Source: Thioglobus_A sp964344985 (GTDB lineage: Bacteria > Pseudomonadota > Gammaproteobacteria > PS1 > Pseudothioglobaceae). From it: a stretch of 33,993 nt of DNA. The stretch lies in the NCBI GenBank assembly GCA_964344985.1, contig CAYFPI010000014.1:1-33993 (forward strand), in the 5' to 3' direction. This document shows positions 18,398-25,090 of the stretch, one piece after another; positions within the stretch are counted from its first letter, which is position 1, and every line of letters begins with the position of its first letter. The position numbers and the translations under genes were made by a program. The notes below the pieces were generated by a model, which saw only the letters and a list, made by a program, of their open reading frames with translations, ran no database searches and was not told where the DNA came from.

Positions 18398-18406
18398 GGG
18401 GGGGGG
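18398..18406. repeat. Homopolymer G9 (C9 in coding sense)
   Basis: Nine consecutive G on the plus strand lie immediately beyond the stop codon (18407-18409) of the type X gene. In a low-GC genome this is a conspicuous tract prone to slippage. It does not interrupt any coding frame but sits between X and Y of one module. Confidence 0.95.
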
Positions 18407-18976
18407 TTAGGCTGTTTTTTCTTGAAATACGAATTGCAATACTGGCGCAATCAGCTTCATAACTAGATAAATAACCAGAAGACTGCCTAGTACATCGCCA
18501 GTAATATAGTGTGCAATGAAATCAACCGCATTAATATTCATGGTGATGCTTTGCATATAAACAAAGAACTTTAACAATGCACTGATCACAGAAGTAAACA
18601 TAATTAAGAATAGTACGTGTCTGAAATCAATATTGCGCAAGTTAGAAAAATCACACACTTGTGTTATTTTCATGGTTTGCATGGCAATAATCGGTGCAAT
18701 AGCACCTGCACACGCTGCCATGGTTCCAATTAACAAGTGATCATTCCAAGAATTAAACAAGACAACACCACTTACAACACAAGCAGCTAAGATGCCTGGC
18801 AATACCCTAAATCCAAACAAAAGATACATTAATATTTTTACACCCAGTGGCAGGTAAAAATAAGTACCTACACCCACTTCAAACTCGCCAAATAAGACCA
18901 TAACATAGGCGGCTAAAAATACGCTTAAAAAAGCAATGATATTTTCAAATAAGTAGTTTTTAATGTTGGCTAGCAT
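18407..18976 (-). CDS. Six-segment membrane protein, type X (module A)
   Basis: 189 residues of unknown function with about six hydrophobic segments. Blocks shared with its neighbours are YFYLPLGVKILMYLLFGFRVLPGIL, a central IAPIIAMQTMKI, FRHVLFLIMFTSVISALLKFFVYM and GDVLGSLLVIYLVMKLIAP. It is closest to the X protein at 20036 (both have SGVV-F-SW after the third segment and DFRHV/NFRHV) and more distant from the Y proteins. It lies between a winged-helix gene upstream and the Y gene 66 bases downstream. No ribosome site is obvious before the ATG. A heteromeric X-Y membrane complex is a reasonable but untested inference. Confidence 0.82.
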   Translation of the reverse strand: MLANIKNYLFENIIAFLSVFLAAYVMVLFGEFEVGVGTYFYLPLGVKILMYLLFGFRVLPGILAACVVSGVVLFNSWNDHLLIGTMAACAGAIAPIIAMQTMKITQVCDFSNLRNIDFRHVLFLIMFTSVISALLKFFVYMQSITMNINAVDFIAHYITGDVLGSLLVIYLVMKLIAPVLQFVFQEKTA

Positions 18977-19053
18977 TTATAAGTGATATTAATAAACTCA
19001 AGACCCTCCCAAGTAGAGAAAGCTTTAAGTTTTTAAAAAAGTTTGTCTATGGG

Positions 19054-19335
19054 CTACTTATTGTAGCTAAGGATCATAGCGCGTCTATCAACGCTTGATT
19101 GATTGGCTGAAATGATGTTTTCATCGAGTAGCGCACCAACAGCTCTTTTGATGGTTGACAATGAATATTTAGCGAAATACTGATCCTTAGTAATGGCAGT
19201 AATATTTGCATCTTTCGTGTGCATGATAAACTCAAGCACAGATTTTTCTACTTCTGATAATTGATCAAAACCCATTTCACGCTCATAAACATCTAATGAA
19301 CGGCGCAACTCAAATAGTTTTTCTAATGCCTTCAT
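19054..19335 (-). CDS. Small MarR-like winged-helix regulator (module A)
   Basis: 93 residues. After an N-terminal helix (KALEKLFELRRSLDVYE) comes a winged-helix fold. The probable recognition helix is YSLSTIKRAVGALLDENII, and a wing motif DRRAMILS resembles the D-x-R of MarR proteins. There is no ligand or dimer extension, so it is shorter than a standard MarR (about 140). It matches the regulator at 20640 at 42 of about 93 positions by my hand alignment. A good ribosome site (GGAAGAGGG) precedes the ATG, and a TATAAT lies 36 bases upstream. It is the first gene of module A and may control it. Confidence 0.85.
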   Translation of the reverse strand: MKALEKLFELRRSLDVYEREMGFDQLSEVEKSVLEFIMHTKDANITAITKDQYFAKYSLSTIKRAVGALLDENIISANQSSVDRRAMILSYNK

Positions 19336-19370
19336 GTTTTTCCCTCTTCCTCAAGATTGTAAAAGCTTGA

Positions 19371-19376
19371 ATTATA
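19371..19376 (-). promoter_or_regulatory. Candidate -10 box of module A
   Basis: The minus strand reads TTGATATAATTCAA, an imperfect inverted repeat (TTGA/TCAA) centred on a perfect TATAAT, 36 bases before the regulator ATG. A second TTGATATAA lies about 40 bases upstream, over the stop of the decayed Y gene. No strong -35 is visible. Placement before the module regulator suggests a module promoter. Confidence 0.45.
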
Positions 19377-19408
19377 TCAAAAAAATTCTAATTAAAGCGA
19401 AAATTAAC

Positions 19409-19963
19409 TTATATCAAATTACGCTTAACTAATATTGATTTAAATAGTGTGTAGAACAGGTAAATAAATACCATACCGCCTAAAATATCACTAGTTACAT
19501 AAGAGGTCATGAATGCAACCGGATCAGTAATAACTTTACCACCTAATGGGTAGATAAACACCTTAGGTAAAGTTGCCACAATCGAAGTTAAAATTACTAA
19601 AAATATAACATGTTTATGATTAAGCTTTTCAGCATCAAAAAAGGTTGATAACTGAAAGGCGCGCATGATCATAATCGATATGATTGGTGATAAACTGTCG
19701 ATCACTTTACCAATGTAGCTAAACTGGTATGGGTCCCACACAAAGCCTTTATTAATGCCTGCCACTAATAATAGTGCTGCCAATATCCCATAAAATGAGC
19801 GATTAAATCCAAATAACAATGTAACAATAATAGTTGAACCGATTGGAAGCCAGCCCACATAGTTGGCGATGGATATATCTATATGATCAAATGGTACAAT
19901 GATCCAGCGCTATATAAAAACAATAATAAATGAAATTAGATTGAATTTAATAAAGTCTATCAT
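19409..19963 (-). pseudogene. Type Y membrane protein with premature TAG (module B)
   Basis: From an ATG at 19963 the frame reads MIDFIKFNLISFIIVFI, then TAG (19910-19912, codon 18), then RWIIVPFDHIDISIANYVGWLPIG and continues without another stop to 19409. Across the stop it aligns residue for residue with the intact Y protein at 17789 (AVFISRMIIVPFDHVDIS). The full frame would be 184 codons, the same size as that paralogue. An internal GTG at 19858 could start a 149-residue protein lacking the first membrane segment and more, but no ribosome site precedes it. Best read as a recent nonsense pseudogene, or a single-base sequencing or strain variant. The rest of the frame is well preserved (GKVIDSLSPIISI, SDILGGMVFIY). 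Confidence 0.82.
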
Positions 19964-20035
19964 AAAGATATTGTTTTATAAAAAAACATTTATTTTAAAC
20001 CATAAATCAATATATGGCCACTTTTATAATAGGGC

Positions 20036-20587
20036 TCATTTTAATCGGCTAAGCAAAATATCAACTATTTTTAATACAAACACCACCAAACAAACACCAC
20101 CAATAATGCCGCTCACCAGATAATTTCGCATGACTAGCGATGGCTCCATTGTTGAATTAACTACAGACAAAAAATAACTAAATTTAAATAGTGCCTCATA
20201 GGTTGCGCTGAGTACAACCAAAAAAACCACGTGTCGGAAATTAACCTTTCTTGCAGCAAAAAACTTTGATAAATCAAGCTTTTTCATAGTCATTAATGCC
20301 AATAGAGGTGAGACTGCAACAATCAGCGTCTCGAAAACGCCGTATCTAATACCGCCAAGCACACTCCAAGAATCAAAAAAAACAACACCAGAAACAAATG
20401 ACCCTATGGCAACGCCGACAAAGGCATCATAGTCAAACAGTAAAAAAACCAACACAGCTGCGCCTAATGGCAACCAAAACCAATTAACTTCTGCAGCATG
20501 TTGAGCGGGATGGATTGCCAAACTTAAATAAGTACTGGTCATAATCAGCAGTGCTGATATAAAAGCAAATTGTAATTGTTTCAACAT
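20036..20587 (-). CDS. Six-segment membrane protein, type X (module B)
   Basis: 183 residues of unknown function with about six membrane segments. Blocks shared with the set are NWFWLPLGAAVLVFLLFDYDAFVGVAIG, VSPLLALMTMKKLDLSKFF, FRHVVFLVVLSATYEALFKFSYF and SGIIGGVCLVVFVLKIV. It is the partner of the winged-helix gene 52 bases upstream and of the broken Y gene 72 bases downstream. It is more divergent from the X copy in module A than the two Y genes are from each other, by eye. No signal peptide, enzyme motif or charged intramembrane residue gives a function. Confidence 0.8.
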   Translation of the reverse strand: MLKQLQFAFISALLIMTSTYLSLAIHPAQHAAEVNWFWLPLGAAVLVFLLFDYDAFVGVAIGSFVSGVVFFDSWSVLGGIRYGVFETLIVAVSPLLALMTMKKLDLSKFFAARKVNFRHVVFLVVLSATYEALFKFSYFLSVVNSTMEPSLVMRNYLVSGIIGGVCLVVFVLKIVDILLSRLK

Positions 20588-20639
20588 TGTGTGGATTTAT
20601 TTTGTAATAACTGCGTATTACAAAAAACAGCTTATAAAT

Positions 20640-20927
20640 TTAAGTGTTTATCACAAATGAAAGATTCATCTCGCGCTTGTCTTTTCCTGACTGTTCAGAT
20701 TTAAGTACACCAGATTTTAAAAGCTTGGCAACAACACGATTAATCGTTGAGAGTGAATATCCTTGAAAGTAATTATGTTTAAGGATTTTGGTAATGGTGG
20801 TTTGCTTTTGATTAACTACAAATTCTAAAACAGCACGCTCAATTTCTGAGTATTCAGCAATGCCGAGATCTTCTTCGCATTCACGCAATGACTCTCGTAA
20901 TTTGAATAATTTATTAAGTGGCTCCAT
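20640..20927 (-). CDS. Small MarR-like winged-helix regulator (module B)
   Basis: 95 residues with the same layout as the regulator at 19054: an N-terminal helix (LNKLFKLRESLRECEEDLG), then SEIERAVLEF, a predicted recognition helix YSLSTINRVVAKLLKSGVL and a wing DKREMNLS. It leads module B, followed by X and the broken Y. The upstream region holds a 12-base palindrome covering a TATAAT (20963-20974), a plausible operator. No sensing domain is present. DNA binding is inferred from fold pattern only. Confidence 0.85.
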   Translation of the reverse strand: MEPLNKLFKLRESLRECEEDLGIAEYSEIERAVLEFVVNQKQTTITKILKHNYFQGYSLSTINRVVAKLLKSGVLKSEQSGKDKREMNLSFVINT

Positions 20928-20962
20928 ACATTCTACCCAAGGATTTATTAACTAAACGCTCA

Positions 20963-20974
20963 CCATTATAATGG
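20963..20974 (-). promoter_or_regulatory. Palindrome CCATTATAATGG over -10 of module B
   Basis: A perfect 12-base palindrome contains TATAAT in the minus direction (20965-20970), 37 bases before the regulator ATG at 20927. A dimeric repressor bound here would block the promoter. No clear -35 is present; a TTGACT (20995-21000) is 24 bases away, too far for a normal spacer. Confidence 0.45.
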
Positions 20975-21003
20975 CCGTTTTAAAAATTAAAAACAGTCAA
21001 AAC

Positions 21004-21033
21004 AACATATATCAAAATAAGATATGTTATAAT
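21004..21033 (+). promoter_or_regulatory. Inverted repeat overlapping an extended -10
   Basis: AACATAT (21004-21010) and ATATGTT (21022-21028) form a seven-base inverted repeat with an 11-base spacer. It ends in a plus-strand extended -10, TGTTATAAT (21025-21033). Such promoters can work without a -35. A transcript would begin near 21040, exactly where the hairpin at 21042 starts. Confidence 0.4.
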
Positions 21034-21041
21034 TTTACCAT

Positions 21042-21109
21042 GCTCTAGAGATATAGTCTAATACCACTTCTCTCCTCGAAGAAAAGTACTATTGTTTTAC
21101 CTTTAGAGC
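21042..21109. other. Imperfect hairpin, possible small RNA or 3'-end structure
   Basis: A nine-base outer helix (21042-21050 with 21101-21109, one G-U on the plus strand) encloses an inner stem. The inner stem pairs 21066-21073 with 21080-21087 around a six-base loop, and AATA (21060-21063) with TATT (21090-21093). The element sits four bases beyond the stop of the PfkB-family kinase on the minus strand, and just after an extended -10 on the plus strand. No U-tract follows on either strand, so it is not a classical terminator. I do not recognise an RNA family. Confidence 0.4.
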
Positions 21110-21113
21110 AAAC

Positions 21114-22058
21114 CTAACCAAACAGCTCTTCATTGTAGCTGTCTCTATAAAGCCTCTCTATCTCGTCAATATCAAATTGATGATTTTGTGTACCAAGATG
21201 TGCAACTTTAATAGCGCCTAATAATCCAGCCAATTGTCCTGTTGTTTTCCAGTCCATGTTATTCATGATGCCGTATAAAAGTCCGGCTCTATAAGCATCA
21301 CCACAACCCGTTGGGTCTTGTGCTAATTTTGCTGGCGCTGGTGCAATACTAATAACCTCACCGCCTGTATGAATCTCACTGCCTTGAGAGCCTTTAGTAA
21401 TAATAAATGCCTCTACTTTTGAAGCAATGGTTTCTAAATCAAGCCCAGTTTTATCTTGCAGCATTTGTGACTCATAGTCATTCATTGCCAAATAGGTTGA
21501 TTGATGAATAAACTCAATAAGTTCTTCTCCTGAAAACATTGGCATGCCTTGTCCAGGATCAAATATAAATGGCACTTCGGCTTGATAAAAATCTTGAGCA
21601 TGTTTAATCATGCCGTCTCGACCATCTGGAGAGACAATGCCAATATCTACACTAGAGACATCACCCACATGGTTTTGGTGTGACTCACTCATGGCACCCG
21701 GATGAAAGGCTGTAATTTGATTATCATCCATATCAGTAGTAATAAAAGCTTGCCCAGTGTAAGCACCTTCTACAACTTTAATATGAGTGGTATTCATATG
21801 ATGAGACTCCATCCATTTAAGGTAGGGATCAAAATCCTCACCAACAGTTGCCATGGGTATTGAATTTGCGCCCAATAGGTGTAAGTTGTAAGCAATATTA
21901 CCGCCACAACCACCAAACTCTTTGCGCATGGTTGGTACTAAAAATGACACATTAAGCATATGTACTTTATCTGGCAAGATGTGGTTTTTAAATTGATCAT
22001 GAAATACCATGATTGAATCAAATGCATAAGATCCGCAAATAAGTGCTGTTTTTGACAT
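21114..22058 (-). CDS. PfkB-family sugar/nucleoside kinase
   Basis: About 314 residues from the ATG at 22058, chosen because AAGGAT lies seven bases before it and because KTALICGSYAFDSIMVF is a typical family start; an ATG 24 bases upstream is also in frame. The ribokinase-fold signatures are GGCGGNIAYNLHLLG (first PfkB signature) and DPTGCGDAYRAGLLYG (second, with the catalytic Asp). Close relatives are often labelled adenosine kinase or simply carbohydrate kinase; the substrate cannot be settled from sequence. It is the last gene of the minus-strand run hemE-trpA-accD-fkpB-ispH. The gap to ispH is 47 bases. Confidence 0.88.
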   Translation of the reverse strand: MSKTALICGSYAFDSIMVFHDQFKNHILPDKVHMLNVSFLVPTMRKEFGGCGGNIAYNLHLLGANSIPMATVGEDFDPYLKWMESHHMNTTHIKVVEGAYTGQAFITTDMDDNQITAFHPGAMSESHQNHVGDVSSVDIGIVSPDGRDGMIKHAQDFYQAEVPFIFDPGQGMPMFSGEELIEFIHQSTYLAMNDYESQMLQDKTGLDLETIASKVEAFIITKGSQGSEIHTGGEVISIAPAPAKLAQDPTGCGDAYRAGLLYGIMNNMDWKTTGQLAGLLGAIKVAHLGTQNHQFDIDEIERLYRDSYNEELFG

Positions 22059-22105
22059 TTTTGAAATCCTTTTTTTATTCATTATTGTAGGTCTTGCCTA
22101 CAATG

Positions 22106-23032
22106 CTATCTTAATTCTTCTGGCACAGGAAAATGCACATTCTCCTGCACGCCACTAACCTCAAGCACCTCATTGGCACCCTTATCATATAAATAGTTAA
22201 TCACTTCTTGTACTAATACTTCTGGCGCTGAAGCGCCAGCAGTTACACCAACCGTATCCGCCTTTTCTAGCCAACGATCATCAATTTCATTAGCGTTATC
22301 AATTAGATAAGCAGGCAGATGTTGTTTTTGTGCAATTTCTCTTAGTCTGTTTGAGTTTGAAGAATTGCTAGAGCCTAATACCAGCAAAATATCAGAAGAG
22401 CTCATCAGTGTTTTTACAGCATCTTGGCGATTCTGGGTCGCATAACAAATATCGTCTTTTTTTGGCGCTTGAATATTTGGATACTTACGTTTTAATGAAT
22501 CAACAATAGGCTTGGTGTCATCTACTGACAAGGTGGTTTGTGTTGTATAGGAAATTGCCTGATCAGCAGAAAAATTAAGCTCATTCACATCACTTTCTTT
22601 CTCTATAAGCGCTACATTTTTTCCTGTTTCTGACTGACCCAATGTCCCCTCAACTTCTGGATGACCCTTATGGCCAATTAAAACAACTTGAGTATTCTTT
22701 TTTTGTTTGCGCACCACTTCTTTATGTACTTTAGTTACCAAAGGACAGGTTGCATCATAAATGGTTGAGGCAATGACTTGAGATTGCTTCTTAACCAATT
22801 TAGACACGCCGTGCGCACTAAAAATAACCACTTGATTATCTGGAATCTCACTAATCTCTTTAACAAAGATAGCGCCTTTAGCCTTAAGATCGTCAACTAC
22901 AAATTGATTATGAACCACCTCATTGCGCACATAAACCGGCTTGCCGTGAATATTAAGTGCACGCTCTACAATTTCAATAGCCCTGTCAACACCTGCACAA
23001 AAGCCGCGTGGATTAGCAAGCAATACTTTCAT
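22106..23032 (-). CDS. ispH: 4-hydroxy-3-methylbut-2-enyl diphosphate reductase
   Basis: 308 residues, normal for IspH (LytB). This is the last step of the MEP isoprenoid pathway, giving IPP and DMAPP with a [4Fe-4S] cluster. The cluster cysteines are in NPRGFCAGVDRAIEIVE, DATCPLVTKVHKE and DICYATQNRQDA. The catalytic Glu region is GHKGHPEVEGTLGQ, and SSNSNRL and GASAPE are also conserved. Its ATG follows the fkpB stop directly. The fkpB-ispH pair matches the gammaproteobacterial arrangement. Confidence 0.97.
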   Translation of the reverse strand: MKVLLANPRGFCAGVDRAIEIVERALNIHGKPVYVRNEVVHNQFVVDDLKAKGAIFVKEISEIPDNQVVIFSAHGVSKLVKKQSQVIASTIYDATCPLVTKVHKEVVRKQKKNTQVVLIGHKGHPEVEGTLGQSETGKNVALIEKESDVNELNFSADQAISYTTQTTLSVDDTKPIVDSLKRKYPNIQAPKKDDICYATQNRQDAVKTLMSSSDILLVLGSSNSSNSNRLREIAQKQHLPAYLIDNANEIDDRWLEKADTVGVTAGASAPEVLVQEVINYLYDKGANEVLEVSGVQENVHFPVPEELR

Positions 23033-23440
23033 TTAATTTTTTTCAAGAATTTTGAGCTGAAAAGATACATCGGCCCCTGCTAAGGGGTGGTTAAAATTCA
23101 CACGAATATCATCGCCATCGATACTATCGATACAGCCCACGTAAGAATCACCCGCTGGCGTTTTAAACTCAACAGCGGCGTCAAGCTCAATATTTAAATC
23201 TTTTGGAAAATCTGAGCGTTGCATGACCTGAAAAGCCTCATCATAGCTATCGCCAAAAGCCTCTGAACTACTGAGCAAAAAAGTTTGTAACTCACCCACT
23301 TTGGCCTCAACCACACAAGATTCTAAACAAGGATCAAGCTGACCATCTCCCAATTCAAAAACTAAAGGATCGTCCCACGATTCATCAACTAAAGTGCCAT
23401 TTGCATGGCTCAGTTTATAATGAATTTTGTATTTAGCCAT
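23033..23440 (-). CDS. fkpB: FKBP-type peptidyl-prolyl isomerase, SlpA/FkpB type
   Basis: 135 residues, cytoplasmic. The split FKBP domain holds an insert-in-flap domain typical of SlpA/SlyD chaperones: VDESWDDPLVFELGDGQ, then the flap EAFGDSYDEAFQVMQRSDFP, then VNFNHPLAGADVSFQLKIL. There is no SlyD-like His/Cys-rich tail, so FkpB/SlpA is the better fit. Its start overlaps the end of accD by eight bases (ATGGCTAA), and its stop directly precedes the ispH start, so translation is probably coupled through all three. Confidence 0.94.
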   Translation of the reverse strand: MAKYKIHYKLSHANGTLVDESWDDPLVFELGDGQLDPCLESCVVEAKVGELQTFLLSSSEAFGDSYDEAFQVMQRSDFPKDLNIELDAAVEFKTPAGDSYVGCIDSIDGDDIRVNFNHPLAGADVSFQLKILEKN

Positions 23441-24259
23441 TAAAGGTCATGGCGCTTAATAGTGTGTGTATTTTGTTGCGTAATTGATGGCGATGAACAA
23501 TCATGTCAATAGCGCCTTTTTCAAGCAAAAATTCACTACGCTGAAATCCTTCTGGCAATTCTTCACGAACCGTTTGCTCAACCACTCGAGGCCCTGCAAA
23601 ACCAATCAGTGCATTAGGCTCTGCTATATGAACATCGCCAAGCATAGCAAAACTAGCTGATACNNNNNNNNNNAAATAAATGGAATTTTTTTATCACTTA
23701 ATAATTTAAGCATTAGCGATGTTTTGCTCATTTGCATGAGCGAGAACAGCCCTTCTTGCATACGCGCACCACCTGATGCTGAAAAACAAATAAGCGGCGC
23801 ACCTGTGTCAATACTATGTTGTGCAGCACGGACAAACTTTTCGCCCACAACTGAACCCATAGAGCCACCCATAAACTTAAACTCAAATGCCGCCGTCACA
23901 ACATTCATGCCATTTAATGTTCCCGATTTAACAATCAGTGCATCTTTTTCATTGGTTGCTTTTTGTGCCTGAGCATAACGGTCTTTATATTTTTTCTGAT
24001 CTTTAAACTTTAGTGGATCAATCGCCTCTAAATTTTCAGCAATTTCAACTTGGCCTTCGTCATCTAAAAAACTCTCAATACGAACTCTAGCAGAGATACG
24101 CATGTGATGATCACACTTAGGGCAAACGTAAGTCGTATCTTTTAACTCTTCAGAATAAATAGTGGCTTCACATTTTGGACACTTACTCCACAAACCTTCC
24201 GGAATGTTCTTCTTAACAACACTGGTAATTGAGGGTAAGATTTTTTCTAGCCAACTCAT
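23433..24259 (-). CDS. accD: Acetyl-CoA carboxylase carboxyltransferase beta subunit (gap inside)
   Basis: The carboxyltransferase beta chain, which with AccA moves the carboxyl group from biotin-BCCP to acetyl-CoA. The N-terminal zinc ribbon has CPKC (about 27-30) and CPKC (about 46-49); the crotonase-like domain has GGSMGSVVGEKF, FSASGGARMQEGLFSLMQM, ML-GDVHIAEPNALIGFAGPRVVEQT and LPEGFQRSEFLL. Ten N at 23664-23673 interrupt the segment normally reading SVLTDPTMGG. Restoring that block needs 29 bases, and the ten-N spacer puts the two halves in different frames. The gene is therefore read as intact in the organism and broken only in the assembly. Confidence 0.95.
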
Positions 24260-24275
24260 GATTAATCCTTATTAT

Positions 24276-25085
24276 TTACTGTTTAACTGCGCAGGANNNN
24301 NNNNNNATTTCACTTGCTAAATTTCCAACACTTTCTATCATTTTATCCTTATCGGATGCATATTTTTCAACAAATGCAACTAAAGAAGAGCCAACAATAA
24401 CCGCATTTGCATTTTGAGAAACTGCTTGTGCCGTTGCAGCGTCTTTAATGCCAAAGCCAACACCAACTGGCAAATCAATATGTTTTCTAATACGAGACAG
24501 ATTGTGATCAACTGAATCAATATCTAAATGCCCTGCGCCTGTCACTCCTTTGAGGGAAACAAAATATACAAATCCAGAAGCGACTGTTGATAAAAATTCA
24601 ATACGATCATCTGTTGTGGTCGGTGCCACCAAAAAGATAAAGTCAATATTATTTGCATCTAGTTTTTGTTTTAGATCGTGCGCCTCTTCTGGCGGCATGT
24701 CAACCACTAACACGCCATCAACGCCGCTACTACTTGCCTCAAGCGCAAACTCTTGATAGCCAAAGACCTCAATCGGATTTAAATATCCCATTAATACAAT
24801 GGCTGTTGTGTTGTTAGTTTTTCTGAATTTTTTTACTAAGTCTAGTACATCGTGAAGACTCACACCATCAGCAACTGCACGCTCATGTGATTTTGCAATC
24901 ATTGGCCCATCAGCCATAGGATCTGAAAATGGCACGCCGAGCTCAATGACATCAGCACCATTTTTTACCAAAGTCTGCATCAACTCAAACGTATTGTCTA
25001 GACCACTATCACCAGCAGTAATAAACGGAATAAACGCTTTATGCGATTCAGGCAGATTTGAAAAAACTGTTGATAGTCGAGACAT
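24276..25085 (-). CDS. trpA: Tryptophan synthase alpha chain (gap near C-terminus)
   Basis: About 268 residues, cleaving indole-3-glycerol phosphate to indole and glyceraldehyde 3-phosphate. The catalytic Glu is in VIELGVPFSDP and the catalytic Asp in DPMADGP; FVYFVSLKGVTGAG and PVGVGFGIKDA form the phosphate and barrel motifs. Ten N (24297-24306) lie a few codons before the end. The reading frame of the last residues is therefore uncertain: three frames give short tails with stops at 24276, 24267 or nearby. trpB is not next to it; hemE lies five bases upstream and accD 16 bases or so downstream. Confidence 0.94.
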   Translation of the reverse strand: MSRLSTVFSNLPESHKAFIPFITAGDSGLDNTFELMQTLVKNGADVIELGVPFSDPMADGPMIAKSHERAVADGVSLHDVLDLVKKFRKTNNTTAIVLMGYLNPIEVFGYQEFALEASSSGVDGVLVVDMPPEEAHDLKQKLDANNIDFIFLVAPTTTDDRIEFLSTVASGFVYFVSLKGVTGAGHLDIDSVDHNLSRIRKHIDLPVGVGFGIKDAATAQAVSQNANAVIVGSSLVAFVEKYASDKDKMIESVGNLASEXXXXSCAVKQ

Positions 25086-25090
25086 GTTAA

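Noticed and set aside
19409..19858. Functional 149-residue Y protein from an internal GTG
   Set aside because: No ribosome site precedes it and it would lose the first membrane segment and part of the WLPxG entry; alignment shows the true gene starts at 19963.
21042..21109. Intrinsic terminator of the kinase operon
   Set aside because: No run of U follows the hairpin on either strand; kept only as an unassigned structure.
22059..22082. Eight-residue N-terminal extension of the PfkB-family kinase
   Set aside because: The downstream ATG at 22058 has a good ribosome site, and family similarity begins there.
23433..23645. Separate 70-residue protein starting MLGDVHIAEPN
   Set aside because: It is the C-terminal third of accD, split off by the ten-N gap.
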